A DNA stretch of 64,000 nt, from NCBI GenBank assembly GCA_963827705.1, contig CAWHBN010000022.1:124001-188000 (forward strand), written 5' to 3'. Positions 32,351 through 40,505 of this stretch are shown in pieces (position 1 is the stretch's first letter; the number at the start of each line of letters is the position of its first letter). The position numbers and the translations under genes are program-made. The stretch comes from JACDAN01 sp963827705. GTDB lineage: Bacteria > Actinomycetota > Thermoleophilia > Gaiellales > Gaiellaceae. The notes under the pieces were generated by a model that did not search any database, had not been told where the DNA came from, and worked only from the letters and a program-made list of their open reading frames with translations.

Positions 32351-33202
32351 GTGGCCGAGGGAATCGACATCTCGATCGAGCACCGGAATCTTCCGGAGCC
32401 GTCCAAGAACGAAAAGCCCCATCCGAACACGTGTCCTGAGTGCGGCTCGCATTATCGCGACGACGAGCTCGCCCAGAACCTCTGGGTCTGCCCGCACTGC
32501 AACCACCACTTCCGCATCCGCGCGAAGGACCGCATCGCGCAGCTCGCCGACGAGGGGACGTTCAGGGAGGAAGCCGCAGACCTCCGCTCCGAGGACCCGC
32601 TGACCTTCTTCGACATGCGGCCGTACACGGAGCGGCTGGTCGAGGCCGAGCAGGAGACGGGCCAGGGCGATGCCATGGTGATCGGCTCAGCAGCGATCGA
32701 GCGCGTCCGTTGTGAGCTCGCGGTCATGGACTTCGCGTTCATGGGCGGCTCGATGGGCAGTGTCGTCGGCGAGAAGTTCGCGCGCGCGTGCGAGAGCGCG
32801 GCAGAGCAGGGCGTTCCGCTCGTGAGCGTCACCTCGTCGGGAGGCGCGCGGATGCAGGAGGGGATCCTGTCGCTCATGCAGCTCCCGAAGACCGTCTGCG
32901 CCGTGGAGGACCTGAAGGACTCCGGGAGCGCGATGATCAGCGTGATGGCGCATCCGACCACTGCGGGCGTCCTCGCGAGCTTCGCATCGCTCGGCGACGT
33001 GATCGTCGCGGAGCCCGGCGCGCTCCTTGCGTTCACGGGCCCGCGCGTCGTCCAGCAGACGACGCGCGAGAAGCTTCCCGAGGATTTCGGGCTCGCCGAG
33101 TCCAACGTCCGTTTCGGCCACCTCGATGCGATCGTCGGCCGCCGCGACCTCCGTCCCTACGTCGGCCGGGTCCTCCGGCTCTTCTCGAACCATGGCGCGT
33201 AA
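32351..33202 (+). CDS. accD: Acetyl-CoA carboxylase carboxyltransferase, beta subunit
   Basis: Half of the carboxyltransferase that makes malonyl-CoA. Its 283 residues begin with a zinc ribbon (C28, C31, C47, C50), then the crotonase-fold domain with VTSSGGARMQEG and FTGPRVVQQTTRE. Separate AccD and AccA are used here, not the fused AccD5-type usual in many actinobacteria. The start is GTG 32351, 6 bases after TAGACT, so the mRNA may be leaderless. It overlaps or abuts accA. Confidence 0.95.
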   Translation: MAEGIDISIEHRNLPEPSKNEKPHPNTCPECGSHYRDDELAQNLWVCPHCNHHFRIRAKDRIAQLADEGTFREEAADLRSEDPLTFFDMRPYTERLVEAEQETGQGDAMVIGSAAIERVRCELAVMDFAFMGGSMGSVVGEKFARACESAAEQGVPLVSVTSSGGARMQEGILSLMQLPKTVCAVEDLKDSGSAMISVMAHPTTAGVLASFASLGDVIVAEPGALLAFTGPRVVQQTTREKLPEDFGLAESNVRFGHLDAIVGRRDLRPYVGRVLRLFSNHGA

Positions 33203-33215
33203 CGACGAGGTCCAT

Positions 33216-34181
33216 ATGCGCGACCGGCTGAGCCGCCTGAAGAGCCTCCGCCTGCTTCGCGGCGCGAGCATCTCGGGCGAGATGTCCCGCCTCGAGCGCC
33301 AGCTGGAGAAGACCTCGGAGCCGACGGACAAGGAGATCTGGCAGCACGTCGAGCTCGCCCGCCATGACGAGCGGCCGTACACGCTCGATTACGTCGAGCG
33401 GATCTTCGAGGACTTCATCGAGCTGCACGGCGACCGCTCGCGCGCAGAGGACCCGGCGATGGTCGTCGGCCTCGGCCGCCTGAACGGTCGCACGGTCGCG
33501 CTGCTCGGCCAGCAGAAGGGCCGCGACACGAAGGAGCGGATCCGGAGGAACTACGGGATGGCCTATCCCGAGGGCTACCGCAAGGCCATGCGCACCATGG
33601 ACATCGCGGAGCGGCACCGCTTTCCGATCATCTCGTTGGTCGACACACCGGGCGCCTTCCCCGGCGTCGCGGCGGAGCAGCACGGCCAGGGCGGCGCCAT
33701 TGCACGATCGCAGTCACTGATGAGTCGGCTGACGGTGCCGATCGTCGCGTGCATCATCGGTGAGGGCGGCTCGGGCGGCGCGATCGCGATCGCGCTCGCC
33801 GACCGGGTGCTGATGCAGGAGAACGCGATGTACTCCGTGATCTCCCCAGAGGGCTGCGCCGCGATCCTCTGGCGGGACGGTGGTGAAAAGGTCAAGGCGG
33901 CCGTGGCGCTCAAGCCGGACGCCGTCCACACGCTCGAGCTCGGGGTGATCGACGCGATCGTGCCCGAGCCGGAAGGCGGCGCCCACACGAACTGGGACGA
34001 GGCGTCCCGCCTGCTCGGGGAGGCGCTCCAGAGCTCGCTCGAGGACCTGTCGAGCATCCCCGGGGAGGAGCTTCGACGCCGTCGCCGCGACCGCTTCCGC
34101 ACGCTGGGCGTCTATGCGTCGTCCACAGCTTCCACAGATTCCACAGGGTTGTCCACGGAGCCTTCAGCTACTCGCAAGTAG
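33216..34181 (+). CDS. accA: Acetyl-CoA carboxylase carboxyltransferase, alpha subunit
   Basis: Partner of AccD. The 321-residue protein contains LDYVERIFEDFIELHGDR, GQQKGRDTKERI, the oxyanion-hole segment EGGSGGAIAIA, and SVISPEGCAAILWRD. ATG 33216 is chosen because GAGG lies 5 bases upstream; ATG 33192, which overlaps accD, is possible but has no Shine-Dalgarno. The last 20 or so residues are a Ser/Thr run coded by tandem TCCACAG repeats. Confidence 0.93.
   Translation: MRDRLSRLKSLRLLRGASISGEMSRLERQLEKTSEPTDKEIWQHVELARHDERPYTLDYVERIFEDFIELHGDRSRAEDPAMVVGLGRLNGRTVALLGQQKGRDTKERIRRNYGMAYPEGYRKAMRTMDIAERHRFPIISLVDTPGAFPGVAAEQHGQGGAIARSQSLMSRLTVPIVACIIGEGGSGGAIAIALADRVLMQENAMYSVISPEGCAAILWRDGGEKVKAAVALKPDAVHTLELGVIDAIVPEPEGGAHTNWDEASRLLGEALQSSLEDLSSIPGEELRRRRRDRFRTLGVYASSTASTDSTGLSTEPSATRK
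34122..34158 (+). repeat. Tandem TCCACAG repeats at the accA 3' end
   Basis: TCCACAG begins at 34122, 34131 and 34140, and TCCACGG at 34152, giving spacings of 9, 9 and 12 bases. TCCACA is the right half of a DnaA box. The repeat stays in frame and codes Ser-Thr pairs. Confidence 0.7.
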
Positions 34182-34228
34182 GAAACAGGAGGTTTTCGGG
34201 GCAAGGGCCTCGGGGTACACCGGAAAGC

Positions 34229-35032
34229 GTGAGGCCGATCTGGAGCGGGGCGATCTCGTTCGGGCTCGTCAGCGTGCCCGTGCGGATGTACTCCGCGACC
34301 GAGTCCAAGGAGCTTCGCTTCCACTTCCTCGACCGGCGCGACATGAGCCCGGTCGGCTACGAAAAGGTGAGCAAGGAGTCGGGCAAGACGGTGCCGCAGG
34401 ACGAGATCGTCCGCGGCTTCGAGATCCAGAAGGGGCAGTACGTGCCGATCGAGGACGAGGACCTGGACCGGCTCGACATCGAGCTGACGCACTCGATCGA
34501 CATCTGCGACTTCGTCGACCTCGAGGAGATCGACCCGATCTACTTCCGCAAGGCCTACTACCTGCTCCCTCAGGACGGCGCCGAGAAGCCGTACCGGCTG
34601 CTCGTCCGTGCCCTCGACGAGACCGGCAAGGTCGGGATCGCCAAGGTCGTGATCCGGAACAAGCAGCACCTCGCAGCCCTGCGCTCCCACGACGGGCGGC
34701 TGATCCTCGAGACGATGTACTACGCCGACGAGATCCGGGAGCCCGAGTCCGTGAACGGCTCGACGAGGCTCCAGAAGGCCGAGGTCGACATGGCGAAGTC
34801 CCTCGTCGAGAACCTCAGCGAGCCGTTCAAGCCCGAGAAGTACGACGACACGTACCGCAAGGAGCTGCTCGAGCTCATCAAGGCGAAGGCCAAGGGCAAG
34901 GAGCTGCCGGAGCCGAAGGACGAGGACGAGGGTGAGGTCATCGACCTGATGGCGGCGCTCAGGGAGTCGGTCGAGCAGACCAGGCGGACGCAGCGGAAGA
35001 CGACCAAGAGGAAGGCGAAGAAGGCAAGCTAG
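34229..35032 (+). CDS. ku: Non-homologous end joining protein Ku
   Basis: DNA-end-binding homodimer that recruits LigD. The 267 residues start MRPIWSGAISFGLVSVPV, with the Ku core through about residue 205 (YYLLPQDGAEKPYRLL, LAALRSHDGRLILETM), then a Lys-rich tail (TKRKAKKAS) that contacts DNA or LigD. The start is GTG 34229. The ligD start follows the stop by 4 bases. Confidence 0.96.
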   Translation: MRPIWSGAISFGLVSVPVRMYSATESKELRFHFLDRRDMSPVGYEKVSKESGKTVPQDEIVRGFEIQKGQYVPIEDEDLDRLDIELTHSIDICDFVDLEEIDPIYFRKAYYLLPQDGAEKPYRLLVRALDETGKVGIAKVVIRNKQHLAALRSHDGRLILETMYYADEIREPESVNGSTRLQKAEVDMAKSLVENLSEPFKPEKYDDTYRKELLELIKAKAKGKELPEPKDEDEGEVIDLMAALRESVEQTRRTQRKTTKRKAKKAS

Positions 35033-35036
35033 GGGC

Positions 35037-37397
35037 GTGGCGCGCCCTCGTCTGACCGAATACGAGAAGAAGCGGGATCGCAAGAAGACGCCGGAGCCCT
35101 TCGGCGGCAAGAAACGCGGGAAGGAGCCGATCTTCGTCGTCCAGCGGCACGACGCCCGCCGGCTCCACTACGACTTCCGGCTCGAGCGAGACGGTGCGCT
35201 CGCGAGCTGGGCCGTGCCGAAGGGGATCCCGCTGGAGACCGGGCAGCGCGCGCTGGCGGTACACGTCGAGGACCACCCGCTCGAGTACGCGACGTTCGAG
35301 GGTGTGATCCCGAAGGGCGAGTACGGCGCGGGCCCGGTCGAGATCTGGGACAACGGCACGTACGAGCTCGTGGAGGAGAAGCGCGACGGCGGGCTCACGG
35401 TCCGGCTGCACGGAAAGCGGCTCGAAGGGACCTGGACGCTCGTGCCGGCCAAGCTCGACGGCAATCCCAAGAACTGGCTCATCCTCCGCAAGCGCGAGGA
35501 CGCCGTCGCGCCGCCGCGTGAGCGGCGCCGCTACAAGCCGATGCTCGCGACGCTCGCTGCCGACGTGCCGCGCGGCGGCGACTGGCTCCACGAGGTGAAG
35601 TGGGACGGCTACCGCGCGATCGCCGACGTTCGCGGCGCGGAGACGACGCTCACGAGCCGCAACGACAACGACCTCACGGCGCGCTTCGAGTCTGTCGCGA
35701 AGGAGATCTCGAGGGCGGTCAAGACGCCGGACTGCGTGCTCGATGGCGAGGTGTGCGCCCTCGACGAGCAGGGCCGCGCGACGTTCTCCGCGATGCAGCA
35801 GGGCAAGGACGGGACGCGTTACGTCTACGTCGTCTTCGATCTGCTGGAGGTCGACGGGCAGCCCCTCGTGGATCTCCCGCTGACCGAGCGGCGCGAGCGC
35901 CTGCTGAAGCTGCTCGACCGCCGGAATCAGAAGGTGCAGTTCTCGGAGTCGTTCGACGACGGAGATGCGCTCTTCCGTGTCGCGCAGGCTCAGCAATTCG
36001 AGGGGATCGTCTCCAAGCGGCGTGACTCCCGGTACGAAGTGGGGCGGCGGAGCAGGAACTGGCTCAAGGTCAAGACGCACGGCCGGCAGGAGTTCGTCGT
36101 TGCCGGGTACACGCGGGGCCAGGGCCGGCGCGAGGGCCGCTTCGGCTCGTTGATCCTCGGCTACTGGAAGGGGGACGAGTTCCTGTACGCCGGCAACGTC
36201 GGCACCGGGTTCACCGACGGCGAGATCGACAGCCTGTTGCGCAAGCTTCGACCGCTCGAGCGCAAGGAGCCGCCGTTCGAGACGGTGCCGAAGATGCCCA
36301 AGATCCGGAAGGACGCGATCGTCTGGGTCGAGCCCGAGCTCGTCGCCGAGGTCGAGTTCGTCGAGTGGACGCACGACGGCAGACTTCGGGCGCCCGCCTA
36401 CAAGGGGCTGCGGGAGGACAAGTCCACGACCGAGGTGCGGCGGGAGGAGCCGGAGCCGTTGGAGACCGAGATCCGGAAGGGCAAGCGCACGCTCAAGCTG
36501 TCCAATCTCGACAAGCCGTTCTGGCCGGACGAGGGGATTACGAAGGGCGACCTGCTCTCGTACTACCGCGACGTCGCCGGGGTTGTCGTCCCGCACCTGA
36601 AGGACAGGCCGTTCACGATGAAGCGCTACCCCGACGGCGCTTTCGGGAAGTTCTTCTTCCAGAAGGACGCGCCGACGCACATGCCCGACTGGATCAAGAG
36701 CGTCGAGATCACGGTCACCACGCGGGACAAGCCGCGGGAGCGCCGCAGGATCAGCGCGCCGCTCGTGAACGACGAGTTGGCGCTGCTCTGGATGGTGAAC
36801 ATGGGCTGCATCGACCTGAACACGTGGTACTCGCGGGTCGACAAGCCGGGGCGGCCCGACTTCGTCCTCTTCGACCTCGATCCGTCCGACGACGTCGGTT
36901 TCAAGGAGACCGTTCAGGTCGCGCTGCTCGTCAAGCAGGCGCTCGACACCGTCGGGCTCGAGAGCTATCCGAAGACGAGCGGCTCGGACGGGATCCATGT
37001 CCTCGTGCCGATTGCCCGGCGGCACACCTACGAACAGACGAGGGAGTTCTCCGAGATCATCGCGTCGGCTCTTGCCCGCGCCCACTACGGGCTCGTCACG
37101 ACCGAGTGGACGAGACGGAAGCGCCGCGGCGTGCTCATCGACTCGAACCAGAACGGCGAGGGAAAGACGATCGCCTCGGTCTACTCGGTCCGCCCGCGGG
37201 AGGGAGCGCCCGTCTCGACGCCGCTGCGGTGGGACGAGGTCAACGACCGGCTCGACCCGGCGAGCTTCACGATGGACGTCGTGCGCGAACGGATCGAGAA
37301 ACACGGCGACCTCTACGAGCCGGTGCTGCGCGGACGACAGTCACTCACCGCCGCGCTGGAGTCAGTGCGCGCGAGCCGGGGCGAATCCGGCAAGTAA
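35037..37397 (+). CDS. ligD: Multifunctional ATP-dependent DNA ligase LigD (PE-LIG-POL order)
   Basis: End-processing and ligating enzyme of bacterial NHEJ, 786 residues. A 3'-phosphoesterase domain comes first (about residues 30-150, FVVQRHDARRLHYDFRLE, VEDHPLEYATFEGVIP), then the ligase with the AMP-accepting K188 in EVKWDGYRA and motif RDSRYEVGRRSRNWLKVK (about residues 165-450), then the primase-like polymerase (about residues 475-780, FDLDPSDDVGF, SGSDGIHVLVP). Mycobacterial LigD has POL first; this PE-LIG-POL order is the Pseudomonas type. The start is GTG 35037. The stop lies inside the first copy of a palindromic repeat. Confidence 0.96.
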   Translation: MARPRLTEYEKKRDRKKTPEPFGGKKRGKEPIFVVQRHDARRLHYDFRLERDGALASWAVPKGIPLETGQRALAVHVEDHPLEYATFEGVIPKGEYGAGPVEIWDNGTYELVEEKRDGGLTVRLHGKRLEGTWTLVPAKLDGNPKNWLILRKREDAVAPPRERRRYKPMLATLAADVPRGGDWLHEVKWDGYRAIADVRGAETTLTSRNDNDLTARFESVAKEISRAVKTPDCVLDGEVCALDEQGRATFSAMQQGKDGTRYVYVVFDLLEVDGQPLVDLPLTERRERLLKLLDRRNQKVQFSESFDDGDALFRVAQAQQFEGIVSKRRDSRYEVGRRSRNWLKVKTHGRQEFVVAGYTRGQGRREGRFGSLILGYWKGDEFLYAGNVGTGFTDGEIDSLLRKLRPLERKEPPFETVPKMPKIRKDAIVWVEPELVAEVEFVEWTHDGRLRAPAYKGLREDKSTTEVRREEPEPLETEIRKGKRTLKLSNLDKPFWPDEGITKGDLLSYYRDVAGVVVPHLKDRPFTMKRYPDGAFGKFFFQKDAPTHMPDWIKSVEITVTTRDKPRERRRISAPLVNDELALLWMVNMGCIDLNTWYSRVDKPGRPDFVLFDLDPSDDVGFKETVQVALLVKQALDTVGLESYPKTSGSDGIHVLVPIARRHTYEQTREFSEIIASALARAHYGLVTTEWTRRKRRGVLIDSNQNGEGKTIASVYSVRPREGAPVSTPLRWDEVNDRLDPASFTMDVVRERIEKHGDLYEPVLRGRQSLTAALESVRASRGESGK

Positions 37398-37466
37398 CAA
37401 CTTGTTACAAGCCTCCAAAGCGGCTCGGCGAGCGGCCTCGGGGATCAAGTAACAAGTTGTTACTTG
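37391..37466. repeat. Pair of GTAACAA palindromes forming an 18-bp inverted repeat
   Basis: Copy 1 (37391-37411) has arms GTAACAA/TTGTTAC around C; copy 2 (37446-37466) is a perfect 21-base palindrome with arms CAAGTAACAA/TTGTTACTTG around G. In addition 37391-37408 and 37449-37466 are exact reverse complements, so one 18-bp stem with a 40-base loop can form. The element sits between convergent ligD and a GNAT gene and holds the ligD stop codon. It may be a bidirectional terminator, an operator pair, or a mobile palindromic repeat. Confidence 0.8.
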
Positions 37467-37540
37467 GGTTCTAGACGGCGACGGAGATCGGGGCGCGCGC
37501 CTCGGCCAGCAGGCCCGGCGTCCCCCGCCGGGGACTCGAC

Positions 37541-38309
37541 TCAGCCCGTGAGGAAGAACTTCGTCAACCGCCCGACGGTGTCGAAGCCGAGCTTGCCGTA
37601 GAGCTCCTTCGGCCAGTCGTCCCCGTCGGCGACGAGGAAGACGAGGTCGGCGCCCTCCGCTCGGGCCTCCTGGGCCGCGCGAAGGACCACGGCGGTGGCG
37701 TAGCCGTTGCCGCGGTGCGCCTCCTTGGTGGCCACGTCCTCGACCTGGCCGACGCCCTGAGCGACGTAGAGGTCGCTCCAGCTCACGATCTCCCCGTCGA
37801 CCCGGACACCGAAGAAGCGCGTCGTCGCCCGCTCGGACAGGAGCACCTTGGCGTCCATGAGCTCCTGCGCGACTTCCGCGGACCCCCACGGATACTGGAG
37901 GATCTCTCCGGTGCGGCCCGGCCGGAGGTCGGCCTCGCCCACCTCCTCGACGATCGAGAGGTCGGCGCTCTTCTCCGGGTCGCGGAGCTGCGCCATCCAG
38001 ATGTGGCGACGGACGTTCCAGCCGAGCTCCGCGAACTGCGGCTCGAGCCTCTCGCCTAGGCCTGCGTCGAAGCACATCACCGCTCGGTGCTTGAGCCCTG
38101 CGCCGCCGAGGATCCGCTCCGCCTCGTCCGCGAGCTCCGGGGCGCCTGCGCCGAGCGGCAGCCGCTCGACGAGGAGGTAGTTCGAGTCGTGTCGCAGCGG
38201 CAGCGACGGCTCGAGGACGCCCACGCCGTACGGCGACTCGACCGTCTGCGAGCCGGCCATCTCGATCTCTCGCTCGAAGCGGTGGATGCGGCTCGAGGAC
38301 GTCAGCCAT
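37541..38309 (-). pseudogene. GNAT-family acetyltransferase, with one frameshift near the start
   Basis: N-acetyltransferase-fold protein. The C-terminal half has the acetyl-CoA loop EAHRGNGYATAVVLRAAQEA and ends KLGFDTVGRLTKFFL. The natural N-terminus begins at ATG 38309 with AGGG 7 bases upstream and reads MADVLE, then RIHRFEREIEMAGS in the next frame; an extra C at about 38290 (GAGCCGC for GAGCGC) separates them. Joined, the protein has about 256 residues. If the frameshift is real, translation could restart at ATG 38260. The substrate is unknown. Confidence 0.75.
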
Positions 38310-38376
38310 CGCCGACCCTGCCGGCGAATCCGCCGCCCAGGATGAGGGTCCCGCCTCGGGCTTCGTGATCCGCCAC
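38302..38376 (-). other. 24-codon mini-ORF overlapping the GNAT start
   Basis: GTG 38376 to TGA 38302 codes a 24-residue peptide containing TLILGGGFAG, the dinucleotide-binding loop seen at the N-terminus of FAD/NAD(P) oxidoreductases. TAGAAC, a -10-like box, lies 6 bases before the GTG. The ORF ends just inside the GNAT gene (8-base overlap). It may be a remnant of a flavoprotein gene or a leader peptide; there is no way to decide here. Confidence 0.35.
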
Positions 38377-38399
38377 GGCGCCGTTCTACACGACGCGCG

Positions 38400-39593
38400 T
38401 CAGGCGAGTTGCGAGCGGCGCTGCTCGAGGAACCGCCGCTCGGCTGTGTTCGTCGCCAGCTCGAGCGCTCGCTCGTACGCCTCCACGGCCTCCTCCCGCC
38501 GGTCGAGCCGGCGGAGCAGATCGGCTCGGGCGGCATGGAGCAGGTGGTAGTCGTTCAGACCCTCGATCTGGTCGATGAGGTCGAGGCCGCGGTCGGGGCT
38601 CTCCGCCAGGGCCACCGCCACGGCCCGGTTCAGCTCGACGATCGGCGAGGGCGAGAGCTGCGCCAACTGCTCGTAGAGCGCAGCGACCGCCGGCCAGTCC
38701 GTCTCTCCTTCCGCATGAACGGCCGCAACTGCCGCCTGGAGCTGGTACGGGCCGGCGCGACGCAGGCTCGCAGCGCGGTCCAGCACGCGGCGTCCCTCCT
38801 CGATCCGGCCCTCGTCCCAGAGCGAGCGATCTTGATCCTCGAGGAGCACGAGGTCGCCGCCGGCGGTCCGGGCCTCGCGCCGCGAATCGTGGAAGAGCAT
38901 CAGCGCAAGCAGCCCGAGCGCCTCGGCCTCGTCCGGCATCAGCACCGCGAGCAGCTTCGCGAGCCGGATCGCCTCGTCACAGAGCTCACGCCGGACGAGA
39001 TCGTCGCCCGAGGTCGCCTCGTACCCCTCGTTGAAGACGAGGTACAGCACGGCCAGCACCGATTCGAGCCTGTCCGGGAGCACCTCGTCGGGAGGCACGC
39101 GGAAGGGGATGCCCGCCTCGCGGATCTTGCGCTTGGCGCGGACGAGACGCTGCGCCATCGTCGGCTCCGCGGTGAGGAATGCCCGCGCGATCTCGCCCGT
39201 TGCGAGGCCGCCGACCTCGCGCAGCGTCAGCGCGACGCGGGCTTCGGGCGCCAGCGCCGGGTGGCAGCAGGTGAAGACGAGCGCCAGGCGCTCGTCCGGG
39301 ATCGTGCTCATGTCCTCGTCCTCGCCGGGGAGCTCCTCGAGCCGTGCGAGCAGCTCGGTCTTGCGCTCGAGCGTCCGCTCGCGCCTGATCCGGTCGATCG
39401 CCCTGTTGCGCGCGGTCGTGACGATCCAGGCGCCGGGGTTGCGCGGCATTCCGTCCACCGGCCAGCGCTCCAGCGCCGTCGTGAAGGCGTCCTGCACGGC
39501 GTCCTCGGCGAGGTCGAAGTCGCCGAGGACGCTGATGAGGATCGAGACCGCACGTCCCCACTCCTCGCGGAAGACGGACGCGACGTCGTTCAG
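38400..39593 (-). CDS. ECF42-type RNA polymerase sigma factor with C-terminal TPR-like domain
   Basis: Extracytoplasmic-function sigma factor, 397 residues. Region 2 covers about residues 8-75 (SVLGDFDLAEDAVQDAF, TTARNRAIDRIRRE) and region 4 about residues 110-165 (EVGGLATGEIARAFL, MAQRLVRAKRKIR). The long C-terminal helical-repeat domain (about residues 180-395) marks the ECF42 group, which lacks an anti-sigma factor and is normally encoded beside DGPF/YCII proteins, as here. The start is CTG 39593 in a CTGA overlap with the YCII stop; no ATG, GTG or TTG precedes region 2. Confidence 0.9.
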   Translation of the reverse strand: MNDVASVFREEWGRAVSILISVLGDFDLAEDAVQDAFTTALERWPVDGMPRNPGAWIVTTARNRAIDRIRRERTLERKTELLARLEELPGEDEDMSTIPDERLALVFTCCHPALAPEARVALTLREVGGLATGEIARAFLTAEPTMAQRLVRAKRKIREAGIPFRVPPDEVLPDRLESVLAVLYLVFNEGYEATSGDDLVRRELCDEAIRLAKLLAVLMPDEAEALGLLALMLFHDSRREARTAGGDLVLLEDQDRSLWDEGRIEEGRRVLDRAASLRRAGPYQLQAAVAAVHAEGETDWPAVAALYEQLAQLSPSPIVELNRAVAVALAESPDRGLDLIDQIEGLNDYHLLHAARADLLRRLDRREEAVEAYERALELATNTAERRFLEQRRSQLA

Positions 39594-39952
39594 CCGCGCT
39601 CCACGACCGGCCGCACCTCGATCGACCCGTACTCGGACGCCGGGATCTTCGCTGCGTAGGCGAGCGCGGTGTCGAGGTCGGGGAGCTTCGTGTCGAAGAA
39701 CCCGCCGATCTGCTCCTTCGTCTCGGCGAAGGGGCCGTCCGTGATGAGCACCTCGCCGTCGCGCACACGCACCGTCTTCGCGGTCCGGATGTCGTCGAGC
39801 TCTTTCCCGGCCATCTCCGGGTCCGCCGCTCCGAGCTCCTCGAAGAATGCGTACCACTTCGGCAGCGACTCCTCGCTTCTCTTCGCCGCCTCCTCCTCGG
39901 ACAGGTCGAGCCAAGGCTCCTGGTCGCTGTAGATCAGCATCGCGTAGCGCAT
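39590..39952 (-). CDS. YCII-related DGPF-domain protein, copy 1 (ECF42 partner)
   Basis: A 120-residue alpha/beta protein of the YCII/DGPF family, with the name-giving motif ITDGPFAETKEQIGGFF at about residues 71-87 and ending ASEYGSIEVRPV. Such proteins are fixed partners of ECF42 sigma factors, though what they do is not settled. The start ATG 39952 (MRYAMLIYSDQEP) is just beyond the stop of copy 2. It overlaps the sigma gene by 4 bases. Confidence 0.9.
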   Translation of the reverse strand: MRYAMLIYSDQEPWLDLSEEEAAKRSEESLPKWYAFFEELGAADPEMAGKELDDIRTAKTVRVRDGEVLITDGPFAETKEQIGGFFDTKLPDLDTALAYAAKIPASEYGSIEVRPVVERG

Positions 39953-39953
39953 C

Positions 39954-40298
39954 TCAGCTCTCCTCGCGCACGAAGACGGGACGAACCTCGATCGCGCCGT
40001 GCTCTGCGGCCGGGATCTCAGCGGCCAGCTTGCAGGCATCGTCGATCGAGTCGGCCTCGAGGATGAAGAAGCCGCCGAGCGCCTCCTTGACTTCGGCGTA
40101 CGGGCCGTCCGTGACCATCGAGTCGCCGTTCCGGACCCGGACGGTCGTCGCGGCCGTCGTCTCCTGGAGCTCGGCGCCGCCGACGACCTCGGGCCGCTCC
40201 GAGAACTCCATGTAGCGCTGGTACACCGCCTGGCGCTCGTCGTCGCTCAGCTCGTTCCAGCCGTTCTCGCTTGCGTGGATCAAAGCGAGGAATTCCAT
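39954..40298 (-). CDS. YCII-related DGPF-domain protein, copy 2 (ECF42 partner)
   Basis: A 114-residue paralogue of the gene downstream (MEFLALIHASENGWNEL, VTDGPYAEVKEALGGFF, AAEHGAIEVRPVF). The DGPF motif is DGPY here. ATG 40298 lies behind a strong AGGAGA. Two different YCII proteins in one operon suggest a heterodimer, but this is inference. Confidence 0.9.
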   Translation of the reverse strand: MEFLALIHASENGWNELSDDERQAVYQRYMEFSERPEVVGGAELQETTAATTVRVRNGDSMVTDGPYAEVKEALGGFFILEADSIDDACKLAAEIPAAEHGAIEVRPVFVREES

Positions 40299-40311
40299 GC
40301 GTCTCCTTTCC

Positions 40312-40458
40312 TCAGGCTGCCCGGAGCCTCGCCAGCATCGTCTCATGGACGAGCAGCAGGTCGGGCTTCCCGAAGGGATCGTGGTGGCGGAGCTCGTCGG
40401 TGATTGCCCGCCTCTTCGCCGTCTCGCGCTCGATGATGTTCCTCCGAAGGCGCCTCAC
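40312..40458 (-). CDS. 48-residue basic small protein heading the ECF42 operon
   Basis: GTG 40458 is preceded 4-5 bases upstream by AAAGGAGGAGG, one of the best Shine-Dalgarno sequences in the window. The ORF stops at 40312, 13 bases before the YCII copy 2 start, whose Shine-Dalgarno overlaps this stop. The peptide starts MRRLRRNIIERETAKRR and ends HETMLARLRAA; it is Arg-rich and probably helical, with no family I recognise. Its place as first gene makes it a possible component or translational leader of the sigma/YCII unit. Confidence 0.6.
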   Translation of the reverse strand: MRRLRRNIIERETAKRRAITDELRHHDPFGKPDLLLVHETMLARLRAA

Positions 40459-40505
40459 CGCCTCCTCCTTTCGTCGTTTGCACAGGGACGACGATCGGCC
40501 GAGGG

